Shown one piece after another: positions 11,801-22,800 of a stretch of DNA of 64,000 nt (position 1 is the first letter of the stretch; every line of letters starts with the position of its first letter). Source of the stretch: Akebia trifoliata (taxonomy: Eukaryota > Streptophyta > Magnoliopsida > Ranunculales > Lardizabalaceae); NCBI GenBank assembly GCA_017979445.1, contig CM030711.1:3534001-3598000 (forward strand), read 5' to 3'. The position numbers and the translations under genes were made by a program. The notes beneath the pieces are model-generated. The model was not told the DNA's origin. It saw nothing but the letters and a program-made list of their open reading frames with translations, and did no database searches.

Positions 11801-14800
11801 GAATTTTGTCACTATGCTGACAACAAGTTCCTGAAATTGCTGGGAATAGCCACATTATTTTGTTTTTTAAAGTTTTTGTGATTCATTTCATTGTCATTCA
11901 GTGAATTAATTGTCTCCTTTTTCACATCTTAATCCATCTTTGTATGTTTCATTGTGCTATTTTTATTTTAAAATTTGTACATCATGCACGTAGTTAATAC
12001 CCAACTGGAACCAGAACAGATTACCTTGGTTTCAGATCCACCTATTTCAGAACCCGAACCATTGTTTATAAGTTCTGGTTCGTTAATATCAGAGCCGACC
12101 TGACCTGTTAACATTCTGGTTCGTATTCATGTTTGTTGGCATGAAGTAAAAAAATTTATACAAACATCTTGTTTTATAATTTTTTTGCAGATACAACATC
12201 CAAGGTCACATCTGAATAGGTTTGACCTGGTGATTACCCCTAAGCATGACTATTACCCATTGACTCCTCAAGCACAGGAACAAATCCCTCGGTTTCTGCG
12301 GAGGTGGATAACGCCTATTGAACCACCTGACAGTCATGTGGTACGTTTCTTTACAATAAAAAAATTCATTTATCTGGGTTTATTCTATCATATTAAAACA
12401 TCGACCATGATTAGATTGTAGCATACTTTATACAATTGATTGCTGTAAATTTTTCTGAGAGGTTGAAGATTTTGAATCTTAGGTGTTAACCGTGGGAGCT
12501 CTACATCAGGCTGATTCTGCTGCACTTCGGAATGCTGCTGCTGCCTGGCATGATGAATTGGCACCTCTGCCAAAGCCTTTGCTTGTGGTTAACATAGGGG
12601 GGCCTACAAGTAAATTTTCTTTGCAATTCTTTTTTTTGTTGTTGTTGTTATTTGTAGATTTTAATTAGAATTATAATATTCATTTGCTAATTTTTTGCAT
12701 CTGACTGGGTTTGTACTGATTTCATTCACATTTTCCCATACCAGACCGAGTTGTACAGGGTTCTCTCACAAGTTATATATGCACACATCTATCTATATAT
12801 AGATTGGGTTGGGTTCCGGTGACTCATAAAGAATGTCTTATGAGAAAACACCTGATCCCAACTGTTTATATTCAAAATCCAACAGTTGAGATTTATGTGT
12901 GTCTTGGTGACACATATTTCGGAGATATTTAGCCCAAGGATAAATCTCAACCATTGGATTTTGTGTCTAAATGGTTGAAATCATGTGTTTTTTCCATAAG
13001 TCATTCTTCATGAGTCGAGGGAACCTGACCCATATATGTATAGTAAAACAGGATGGTTGCACCCCCCCAGACTGAGTTGTACAGGGTTCTCTCACAAGTT
13101 ATACATACACACATCTATATATAGATTGGGTTGGGTTCTGGTGACTCATAAAGAATGACTTATGAGAAAACACATGATCCCAACCGTTTATATACAAAAT
13201 CCAACAGTTGAGATTTATGCTTATCTTGGTAACACATATTTCGGAGATATTTATCCCAAGGATAAATCTCAACCATTGGATTTTGTGTCTAAACGGTTGA
13301 AATCATATGTTTTTTCCATGAGTCATTCTTCATGAGTTGAGGGAATCTGACCCATACCTGTATAGTAAAACAGCCCCCCCCCCCCCCTCTACTTTCCTTT
13401 TGTCTTCAATCTTTACCCCACTACAAAGAACTTACCTTGAGGACAACTTCAACTTTATACATTCTCTTTCCTCTTCTCTCCTTTTCCAATATACCTCTCC
13501 AACTTTATTGTCTTTCCTCTTCTCCCCCTTTTCTTAATATTACCCCTCCAACTTTATTGTCTTTCCTCTTTTACCCCCTTAATCCTGTAGAGAATGTCTG
13601 TGCCATAGGCTATTTGAGGATTACTTTCTTAGGAATATCTTACATAGGAGATTTGGATGACGAAACTCTTGGTAGATTCATATCCAGGTCATCTTGTTGG
13701 ATGGATAAGGACTTACGACATCTAAATGGCATTGCCATATGCTAACCAACTGAGCTATGGGTCTAAGCCATGGAAGCACTTTGTTTTTTACTTGTTTGCT
13801 AGGAAAATGCCGTGCTTAATCTATGTTTATGACTATGTTCCTATGAATAAGAAGCCTCAACCAATTACTTTGTGACTGCACAAATCCATTGTACATTTTT
13901 TTCCTTCTCATACTTTTGTGGACATGAAAGGGAATATGAAAGAGGGATAATGTATAGTCATTAATTTCAAGTTAAAAAACATTAAAATATTTTTGTTATT
14001 TTTTACTTGATTGTAATTATGTTGATATCCTGCTTCAGTCTCTAGGCACCTCCTCAGGTGCTGCCTCTGCTACAATGGTTTAATTTTTCAAAACTGTGTG
14101 CATGCTTAGAAACATTATGATACATGTACAGGTTGCAACTCTCCCTTTCTGCGAAGAAACTTATATGAAAATAATCCTACTTTCCTCACTTTGCCCTTCT
14201 TGCCTTAATGGTCTCCTTTGAAACTAGATAATTATAAGGTTATCCGTGTCTAATACTTTATTCATTTTTTTTATAAATATAACAGGACGCTGCCGATATG
14301 GTGCTGATCTTGCCAAGCAGTTAACAGGCTCACTGCAAAATGTGCTTGCAAGCTGTGGAAGCCTGAGGATTTCTTTCTCTAGGAGGACTCCTCAGAAGGT
14401 ATATAACTGCATATAGCAAATATTTTTTTAATCATCCCAATGAATACTAATAACTTTTGTATTGCATTATCAACAGGTATCCAATATAATATTGAAAGAA
14501 CTTGGTAATCATTCAAAGGTTTTCATTTGGGATGGTGAAGGTAATTTCTATTGTGCTGGTTTCCGAAGGAGCTAATAGAATTTTAATTCTGTACCACCAA
14601 GGATTGTGTAACAAGTACTTATGAAAAACTGTAGGGCCAAATCCACATATGGGGCATCTAGCTTGGGCCGATGCTTTCGTCATCACAGCAGATTCAGTTA
14701 GTATGTTGAGCGAAGCTTGCGGCACAGGGTATATGCTTTGACCAGAACTACCTCTATGATTGATAACGAATACAAAATCTCTTTCGAGGTTTCAAGGTAT

Positions 14801-15294
14801 AATTATCTCTATTTTTTTTTTAATCCCGAACTTGCAGGAAGCCTGTATATGTTATTGGAGCTGAGCGGTGTACATGGAAATTCTCGGACTTCCACAAGTC
14901 TCTGCGGGAACGAGGTGTAGCTCGGCCATTCACTGGTAAAGAGGATGTAAGTTACCAACCTTCTTTAGTACTACTATGGTATGTATAGCTTTTACTTGGC
15001 AGGGCATCAGCAATGGAAGAATGACCATTATCTCGAATGGAAGATATAATTTAAGGACTGATGATCTAACAGCATCATTTTGCATAACAAACAAATTTGT
15101 CTCACCACATATGTAACATATCCGTCACACGCACACACAAAAATTCTAATGTCACTATTTCATTTACATATTTCTTGGGTTTGAATATACAGATATCAGA
15201 GAGCTGGAGCTACCCACCCCTTAACGACACTGCAGAAGCAGCCAGTCGGGTACGTGAAGCACTTGCTGAGCGTGGATGGAGATTGCGGTCTTAG
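5855..15294 (+). CDS. ELM1: ELM1 mitochondrial fission protein, complete, 10 exons, 425 aa
   Basis: Plant-specific factor that acts on the mitochondrial surface and helps recruit the dynamin DRP3A for fission. Exons: 5855-6037, 7393-7631, 10704-10800, 12191-12340, 12483-12609, 14286-14398, 14477-14540, 14635-14728, 14838-14946 and 15193-15294. They sum to 1278 nt and phases agree at every junction. The protein starts 'MRPIRLPEPPSGSFG', then 'RRAVIIGNGFSGAENQSVGL', 'GGINEWLHWLPVSLHKKLYY', 'LLVVASGRDTISVASSIKRL', 'NRFDLVITPKHDYYPL', 'RRCRYGADLAKQLTGSLQNV', 'ITADSVSMLSEACGTGKPVY' and ends 'ALAERGWRLRS'. Length and these DUF1022-type blocks agree with Arabidopsis ELM1 (about 427 aa as I recall it). 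The order with VAMP714 upstream matches Arabidopsis chromosome 5. Introns 2 (3.1 kb), 3 and 5 carry repeat insertions. No defect seen. Confidence 0.95.
7850..8035 (+). mobile_element. Possible LINE 3' end in ELM1 intron 2
   Basis: The stretch ends 'tttttaataaaattctttgc' followed by 'ctatcaaaaaaataaa', a layout typical of the 3' end of plant L1 elements (TAATAAAATT, then 'TATC' and an A-rich tail). No reverse-transcriptase residues can be read upstream, so it would be a short, 5'-truncated copy. Confidence 0.4.
8958..9313. repeat. Tandem duplication, about 180 bp unit, in ELM1 intron 2
   Basis: Two adjacent copies, about 8958-9126 and 9139-9313. Each runs from 'ctttcaccactttt' through 'gcttttttgggtgtg', 'ggatgatgtgga' and 'ggttatgaaaaat' to 'ccttgaattagttaggacac'. 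The second copy has an extra stretch near 9255-9270. The copies differ at many positions, so the duplication is not recent. The rest of intron 2 (8040-8950 and 9320-10700) has short open frames but nothing I recognise. Confidence 0.75.
11500..11665. mobile_element. Small retroelement scraps in ELM1 intron 3
   Basis: At about 11510-11590, plus-strand reading with a frame change gives 'NVEVDSLAKAVV', resembling the RNase H-like end of plant non-LTR elements ('N..ADSLAK'). Directly after it, on the minus strand (about 11608-11665), there is a B-box-like 'gggttcaagtcc' with a 12-13 nt T run on the plus strand, as expected for the tail of an antisense SINE. Both are weak. Confidence 0.3.
12743..13388. 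mobile_element. Tandemly duplicated inverted-repeat element (MITE family B) in ELM1 intron 5
   Basis: Two copies in the same direction, about 12743-13067 and 13068-13374. Each has a leader ('gagttgtacagggttctctc') and an element with inverted ends: 'gggttccggtgactcata' on the left and 'catgagtcgagggaacctga' on the right. A second inner inverted pair is 'atgagaaaacac.tgatccca' against 'atcatgtgttttttccat'. The middle holds an inverted 'ccaacagttgagattta'/'taaatctcaaccattgga' pair. The duplication includes the flanks, so it arose by local duplication and not by two insertions. A C run of about 14 follows at 13374-13388. A related copy lies at 61000-61220 and a partial one near 58360-58450. Confidence 0.75.
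13605..13770 (-). mobile_element. tRNA-derived SINE-like copy, antisense, in ELM1 intron 5
   Basis: On the minus strand the sequence reads 'catagctcagttggttagca' at about 13757-13736, an almost perfect tRNA A-box. A weaker B-box ('ggatatgaatc') follows at about 13690-13678. No acceptor stem or cloverleaf forms around it, which argues for a SINE and not a tRNA gene. Confidence 0.45.
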
Positions 15295-17289
15295 TAAAAG
15301 CTTGTTTTATATTTTTTGGTATTTCAATTGGACTCTGCTTGAGTTGCAACCTTTGAGCTCCAGGGTTTTATTATAGCTTTTACATACCAAAAAGAAGTGC
15401 AATGAGCACGGGAAAGAAAAAAACAAGAAAAAAGAAAAAAGAAAAAAGAAAAAAGAAAAAAAAACTGTTGAATATGGTTCCATGATATTTACAACCAACA
15501 CAATTCTGTTGGATTTTGCGGTGTAGTTTCAAGAATAAAATAGCAGCAATAGTAGCAGCTTGGTTTTGTAAAATAGAAGACATGTGCTTCACTGCGTTTA
15601 TGTCAACAACACATTCTTATCGAAACTTATTACTGGCTTGTTACTGTTTTGCGCTTCTGTATTATTGTGGTTAGTGACGATATGAGGTTTATACTTCTTT
15701 GAGGGAGGACATGAAGAAATTATTAGTGGAATAATTCCAGTCATTTGGATTATTCTTTATAAGGGGAAGTAAAGTAAGGCAGCCCAATACAGAGTTTGGG
15801 TATCGCCTTTGAATTCCATTAGAGCGCTTTAATGATTAGAGTGTGGGCCAAAATCATTCCATCAATTCATCTTAATGGTGATCAGCAACTCTTTTGTCGC
15901 TCAAAAGTTGGGGCGGGGGGTGCATTTAGCAGGAACACTTCTGACTTGGATCTATTAAGTAATTTTCCTTACTTATGGGTCATAAAAATTCAGATCCGAA
16001 CCCCCTCAATCATAGATCTTTTTATTAGGGATACACAACTGCATATATTTACGTTGATGTGCAGTTGTGTATCCCGAGAAAAAAAGATCTGTGGTTCTTG
16101 CCCATGCCACATCAGGGAGTGTATGATTAGAAAATCAGACTCTAAAAAAGTTTCCTTAAACCATTATAGAAAAAATTAACTCTTAATAAAATTCTAAATC
16201 TCAGACTTCACCTAATTGAACTCTAATAAAATCATTTTTAAGCTAATAATGATCCTAAAAACTAACCTCCAACTCCAATTAATATGGAAAATAACACCCC
16301 ATATTTTTTTCATCACCCTAAAAGCTCTTTTGGAGAGCTCTCGAAGCCAAAAATTGAAGTTCCAAACTACAATAAACAAAAATCTTTCACCTTCTCATCA
16401 TAGAAATCTTTTTAAAAAGGCTCGATATACCTAGCAACACTCAAAAAATCACTATAAAGGTCAAGCTCTAGATCAAATTTGATTCCTGTGACTTGGCTCA
16501 AGAACGGTATAGATCAAAGAAGGATTTTGAGGAAATCAATTGTTGCAATCACTTTAGGTAAGATGTTCTAATATTTTGTCTTGAAATTTATGTCTTTTAC
16601 AATGTAAATATCCAAGGCATAAGTAGAGACTAAAGGCCAGTTTGTTACAGAACAGGATGGATTGGCGCTTAACACCTCTCAATCCCATAACTTGATCCTG
16701 AATCTAAATTTAAAATCATAGACCTCACCCTTAGTTTCATACAAGATGATCTCCCATTCTTAGTTTGACTCAAGAATACAAGATGAGGTGCTTGAAGTTC
16801 ATGATAAGCTTCCCTCCACTTCGAGTACTCCTCCTGAACCTCGATCTTCACAGATGCCCTGATCTCTTATGATCACCCCCAACAAATAGTTACTAGCATG
16901 TCCTGAGAAAATGTTAGAGGAAGCATCAGAGTGCAATCATTCAACATAATGTCTGTTGTGCTAGTTTTAAATCTTGTCCAAGACCAAGTTGATTCGTCTG
17001 ATACGTCTTGGTATCATCCATGAACAAGAAGGATAGACAAGTCAAATGTATCGGACAAGATTTAAAACCATGGTTCATTTGTCTCGTTGTTGAACGAGAT
17101 GACTCAAACGTATTGGAAAGCTCATTCGAGACGAGTGGGTCTCGTTCATTAAAACCATCCTCGTGTGAATAGGCCTAGAATATAACCCACATTTTATGGG
17201 CTCGAGTGCTATGAACCTAGCCTTTCGAGGTGGGCGTATGGGCTACGAGGCCCAATTGACAACCCCACAAGTTCCCCCAACCGATCCTC
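15295..17289. other. ELM1 3' flank and intergenic DNA with short inverted repeats
   Basis: 15412-15466 is an (AAAAAAG)n-like purine run. At 16035-16082 there is a 16-bp perfect hairpin, 'gggatacacaactgca'/'tgcagttgtgtatccc', flanked by 'atagatct' and 'agatctgtgg'; it belongs to the family A-like elements found further right. From about 16955 to 17165 there is a repeat rich in 'gtctcgttc', 'gacaagatttaaaac' and 'atgactcaaacgtattgg', related to 57450-57675. The purine-rich open frames at 15307-15592 are low complexity. No gene seen. Confidence 0.5.
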
Positions 17290-18077
17290 TCTCTCTCTGC
17301 GCAAAGAAAAGAAAAGAATAATCCGTCTATAATTCATCCCTTTCTTTTGCTTCTCAAGAAACCCTAGAAATTGATTCTCCTCGAAGTCTCAAATCCCTTT
17401 CTTGCTTCGAATTTGTTCGATATTTCAGCTTCTGTGGTCCTCAGATGCTGTGGAAGTCTCCAAGGTAAGGCTTTTGATCGGTCAAGTTTTCTTTTTCGTT
17501 TCTTTTCATTGTTTTAGTTCATTTATAGGAAATTGTCGCAGCTCTCTACGTCGATCTTGATTATTTTGGAGATCTTTCTTTTAAGTTCGACGAGGTTCTA
17601 TCCATGGTGATTGATGGATTAGGGCTTGGGAAGAGAAATTTATAATCTTTTTTATTTTCCTAATGGTCGTGGATTTTGATGTTTTTGGTTCTCTTAGGTG
17701 AATTTGGTATTAGAAACAAGTTTTTCTCTTTCTTGTAAAAAAATTTGAGTTCTTAAGATTGTTATTTGTTATTTCAGGTAGAGGTCTGGCCTTTATTAGA
17801 AATTTTAAGGTTAATTGGTCTGCCAAGGAATTTTTGTTTTCTTGTAAGTTTAATTTGATTTTTTAATTTTTATTATTATTTAATTTCAGGTAGAGGTCTG
17901 GTTTTCATGAGAATTTTTAGGGTGATGCATAGATTGATTCGTGAGGAGCAGAAGGGTTTAGGCTGGAAGGAATCATTCAGCCAAGGAATTGGTGTCACCG
18001 TGCCCAAGGCGAGGACACGCGATAAATTGCTAATTAGGGTTTTCAGTCTCTAAGTTGGTAGCATTTTAGCAGATAAG
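17290..18077 (+). promoter_or_regulatory. OTLD1 5' leader with an intron and duplicated acceptor sites
   Basis: CT-rich leader-like sequence with 'aaaccctagaaa' leads to a consensus donor 'ag|gtaagg' at 17465. Two possible acceptors share the same 19-nt block 'atttcaggtagaggtctgg', at 17771-17789 and 17883-17901, 112 bp apart. Both are preceded by a T-rich tract, so the end of this leader intron looks locally duplicated. Use of the first or second acceptor would change leader length but not the coding start at 18078. Confidence 0.55.
17907..18053 (+). CDS. Upstream ORF in OTLD1 leader, 48 codons
   Basis: An ATG at 17907, just after the second leader acceptor, opens a 48-codon frame beginning 'MRIFRVMHRLIREEQKGLGW' and ending 'RDKLLIRVFSL', stop TAA at 18051. 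It closes 24 nt before the main ATG at 18078. It is basic, has no recognisable domain, and is long for a chance upstream frame. It would be present on mRNA using either leader acceptor. It could reduce translation of the main ORF; this is inference from position only. Confidence 0.4.
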   Translation: MRIFRVMHRLIREEQKGLGWKESFSQGIGVTVPKARTRDKLLIRVFSL

Positions 18078-18759
18078 ATGACTCGAATCTTTGTTCAGCG
18101 AAGTTCGACAGGTTCTTCGTCGAATCAGAGCCGCTTATCCCAGCCGAGTTCATCTTCAGCTCCAATACAACACCTATTAACGCCTCAAGAAGAGGAGGTG
18201 CAGGATCAAGACTGTTGTGCAAGTGGAGACGACAAGACCGTGAAAAATGACGAAATTTTGTCAGAAATTGCATCTGATGAATTTGTTGGTAAGGAGGGAG
18301 CCGGCAATGACGACGTTAATGCAGGGATGGTGATGAAAGAGTTGGGTGTGCTGCAGATTAGAGAGAGACTCGATTTAGATGATAATGATCGCTCGAGTAT
18401 TGGTCCGTTGCAGATCATCAGTGGCGGCTCATATCCTCCACCTCCTCCAGTACCACCCCCGAAACCCTCTGCGGCAAATTTGAGTTCAAGAACTGTTTTC
18501 AGTGGTTCAAATGCTGTACGGATTGGTTCTTCTAGAAGGGCTGTAAGCTGGCCTGTTGTTTCAACTCGGACCTCGCCATCAGGTTCAAGGCCTTCTTCTC
18601 CTAGATCTTATGCTGAAGCTGAAGGTTACAATAGTGCAGATGAGCAGAGCCCTTGTTTTGGGTCCTCCTTTGATGATGCGGTAAGTTCTGGTTTTTTACT
18701 GTTTATTACTAATTTAAGTGTTGTGACACCCCTCCTTTTTGTTTGAAAGTATTAAAATT

Positions 18760-19880
18760 ATGTAAAGAAAGAAGAGAACCTAAATAAACAAAATTGGCGT
18801 CAACATCGACACTCCTACGACTGACTATACAAAATTTCATGCTCTACAAGTAGGTTTCTAATCTATCTACAATATCCACACCCTCCTAAGACCTGCCTGC
18901 GAAAATTATGAATATAAGATGGTCATGGGGCTCTACTGGGGTATGACATGCGTGAGAATGAAGGAAAATATTAACTCAACACTCCCCTTCACCTATAATG
19001 TGGGAAAGAATCCAGCCCGTGACTTATACGGACATAGTGCTTTGATACCATGTTAACCAACCAATTACTCAAAAAGACCGATCTGTTGGAGAGGAGGAGA
19101 ACTATGATTATAAGTGGGTCATGGGGCTTAACTAGTCATGTCGATAGGCTTGCTGATACTTATCTGAATGTCTATGGTCGAGTTAAGATGCATTGAAGAA
19201 AGAAATCAGCAGCATTGATTGAATCAACTCGACCCAATCTTTGACCGGTCTACAAGACCTAGTCCAACTTCTCTTAGGACTCTTTCTTTTTTTGAGTTTC
19301 TATTTTTTAAGTTGCTTAAGTAATCCTAGTTAATTTCTATTTCAATTTTAGAAATCTTTTCCTAGTTAGTTTCTAATTTGTTTTATGTTATCTAAATTCG
19401 TTTTTATTCTTTAGATGTTCAAATTAAGTTCTAATAGAGATAGAATGTTAGTAATATGTTATAGGTAGATTATGAAGTTACTTTTTAGTATTTTAGAAGG
19501 TTTCTAAGTTGTTATGGAGTTATCTATATAAGGAGTTCCAATAAACAAATTCAATAAAGTAGTTTTTTTTTTGAAGGTTGATTAATAAAAGAAGAGACTT
19601 TTCTTCTCTTTCTTTGTTTTTTTTTTTATAGCATAAGAGCTCGATATTGGTTCTTAATTTTAGTGTTTGCGATTGTTTTCCATCAATCTCAAACCTAGAT
19701 TGAAGCTTATAGTTTGTTTTGTTCGACATAGAGATTCTTCATTACTCTTAGTCCTTCGGATTTCACCCTAGAACCAGATTTTTAACATAAACTCTAGGTT
19801 TGTGTGTTCTACCCTACTGCAACTAGGGTATGACACATTCGAGAGTGGAGGAAAATATACACTCAACAAGCTCTACCTAG
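18760..19880. mobile_element. LTR-like insertion in the first large coding intron of OTLD1 (ends uncertain)
   Basis: Two similar stretches, around 18936-18985 ('ggggtatgacatgcgtgaga') and around 19825-19875 ('agggtatgacacattcgaga'), flank DNA with a TATA-like 'tctatataaggag' (19523-19535) followed by 'caataaa' and 'aataaaag' blocks, a layout common in plant LTR U3-R regions. No coding residues seen and I could not find matching TG...CA ends. The rest of this intron (19900-21570) holds nothing I recognise. Confidence 0.35.
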
Positions 19881-22800
19881 AAGCACAATCAATTATTAAA
19901 TTGTATACATTAACTTCGAGTTTATACTATTGGTATAGATAGAAGGCTAACAACTTAATGCATTTTTAGGTCTACATACATTAAGTGGCGAAGGGATTCT
20001 GTCTCGTACGAAACTTAATAGTATACCACTGCTACAAATGGCTCGTAATGCTATATCTCTTTTGAAACCAAGACCTTTTATCTTGACTTCTGCTTGTTGC
20101 TTTCTCTGATCCGCTATTGTATGAATACCATTTGCACTGATGTTTGAACTACAAATGGCATCCCTCTTCTTGTGCCTTTGAATGCACAAGTACCGGTGGA
20201 GGACTAATAGTATTGTTGAAACTTGCTTGAAAATGAATTAACTCCCTTTAGTATTCTATGTCCATTCCTACGTGAACCAATTCTTTATATGCGTTTTGCC
20301 ATATGACGATGATTTATTCCCTAATGGAACTTATTGAACAGAGACATCCAACAATTAGATAAGGTAAAGCCATGAAATTCCTTCCCCAAGATGCTCTCCT
20401 TTCTTGTATTTCACCATTAAGAAATGAAGCAGAGGTAACTATTGCATTCTGCCAAACCTTCACGTCATTCCATGGTTTGCGAAATTCAAAGCAACTTCCA
20501 CCAAAATATTTACAAAAAGAAACCATTGGTTAAGTTTCGTGTCTGACCTTATGGAAATGGAAATATTTCTGTATATTTCATGGAAATATGTCAAAATTTA
20601 TACTATTATTATATGTTATGGATTCTCTATTACACATCAATTTTACAACTAGTTTACTAGTTTCCTACCACAATTCATATTTGCTAATTATTTTTTATTT
20701 TCTAAATATTCTTTTCAGGGAAGTGGAAATAAGATTAAGGTTTTTTTTGCTCCCTGCAAAAATGGAAGTATTTTTGTATATTTCATGAAAATGTTTTACT
20801 ATTTAATGCCCTGAACAAAGGATACCTACTAGCAAAGGTTTCCCTTTTGAACATATCTCCAAAACAAACAATTATTCAAAAAATTCTTCCAGAAGGCCAG
20901 TCTCCTTTATTTTTGTATACTTTAGCTCTGTTTTTTTAGATAGGTACTTTAATGCTCTTTTCCCCGTAAGCCATATTCCCATAATTGCTTGAAGTTCTCT
21001 TGATTTAGCCCATAACAATGTTGAAATAGCATAATTACACTCAATGAACCTTTTCATACATCTGATTACTTTTCCCCCCTGAAATGAACCTTTTAGTAAT
21101 GGATAGGTTCCAGGAAAGAAATAGATGTAGTTCTAAAACCCTTTCAACCTTTTACCGTCACATCCTCCAATTTACAGTCCTCAAAACTTGAAGCCTGTTC
21201 TCCCCTCTTCTTTATTCGGCCTGATCTCCTAGCGTTTGCTTTTACAGTAAATTTGTTGTGCAAGGTTTTTAGCCATGTAAGGTGTCCGTGGACACCTTCT
21301 TGTATGTAGCCGAATTTAGTGGCGAGCAATTTTTCTTTTGATAAGTAGACAAATTTTATTAATCAAAGAACCAGTCGGTTGAAGTAACCAACCACAAAAA
21401 CAAGAGACAACCTTACAAATCTACGACGTTCACAAAGAACCCCATCGAAATATAAACTCCTCAAAGAATACCCCTTTAAAATCCAGGTTCAATTTACTCC
21501 GAAAAAACAAAAAGTCCAAGACCTCCAAAACCACATCTTGAAATGTCGAGCATTAATATGTTGCTTCTATTTCAGGAGAGAGAGCGCCAGTTTGAGCTGG
21601 ATATAAGACGAGCAAAAGGTTTAGAAGTCAAAAGGATGCTGGAGGATGGAAACTGTCTATTTCGTGCTGTTGCAGATCAAGTGTATGGAGACACTGAAGC
21701 ATATGATTTGATTCGGCAGATGTGCATTGACTATATGGTATGCAAATTCATATTTTTGAAGAACTACATCCTTTTCTTATGCAAGGTGGACTTACATTTG
21801 TATTTATGCTTGGATCTCCTATCTTCTGTGAAATACCGATCTTTTACCCTGTTAAATAGCACCCTGACACGTGTGTCTAGGAGGGAAGTTTTGTAACTGT
21901 AAGACATGCTACAGCCTAGATTGCTGTGTCCACATTAGACTAAGTTTCTTTAGAAGTTAAAACCATCTGCAGCTACTTTCTGTGTTTTCCATTCTATAAT
22001 GCTCTAACCAAATATGTAGTTCATTAAAAGTGTGGAAAATGTTGTGTGGTTGAGCCGTGACGTTTCTTCTCAAAATTTGATATAGGTACTTGGGTGATGT
22101 TTGTTGAGGGTCAGTGGTTTCATTGTATACTAGTCTGTACAAGGTGAAGTGGAAAGTAATAATTTCTGCTTTTCTCATACAGGAGAGGGAGAGGGATCAC
22201 TTCAATGAGTTTATAACAGAGGGTTTCACGTCTTATTGTAAGAGGAAGAGGCGAGACAAGGTATGGCTATTTACCTCTATTGGCTACTCCTGCTTTCTGT
22301 GCAGCAATCACCACACCATTATCATCATATGCCTAGCCCAATTGTTTGGAGTCTAGCTACAATTTTAGGCCTTATAAGCACTATCTTTAAGGAATCTTCT
22401 GGTTTGGCTTTTTTGCCGATAGAAATATTAAAAAACCTACTTTTATTGAAGCTTTCAGAGCTGAATCTTCAATTTTCCATTTATCTCTATCCAGAGCAAT
22501 CACACCAATTTAGAATAACAATAAAATATTCAAGGCATATTTAGAACGTTTCTTGACTGAACATTCATTTCCAGTGTATGAGCTGTTCATTCAGATTGTA
22601 ATTATTTTCTTGTTCTTTTTCAAAATTTCTTGTGTCAACTAGAGTTTTAAGTTCAATTCTTTTCCCCTACTTTTTGGCATCCATTCTTGTCCAAGATTTT
22701 CCCTAATGGGACTGACTTACAAATATTTCGTGTTAGGAATCTTAATCAGCGTGCCCTTGTAGTTGAATCCGGCTTATTTTGAATATGTTGTTTATTGTTA

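Noticed and set aside
13700..13770. A tRNA gene on the minus strand (near-perfect A-box)
   Set aside because: No acceptor-stem pairing, B-box weak and badly spaced; a SINE relic explains it better.
15307..15592. Two overlapping Phe-rich minus-strand open frames
   Set aside because: They are translations of an A/G-rich low-complexity run in the ELM1 3' flank.
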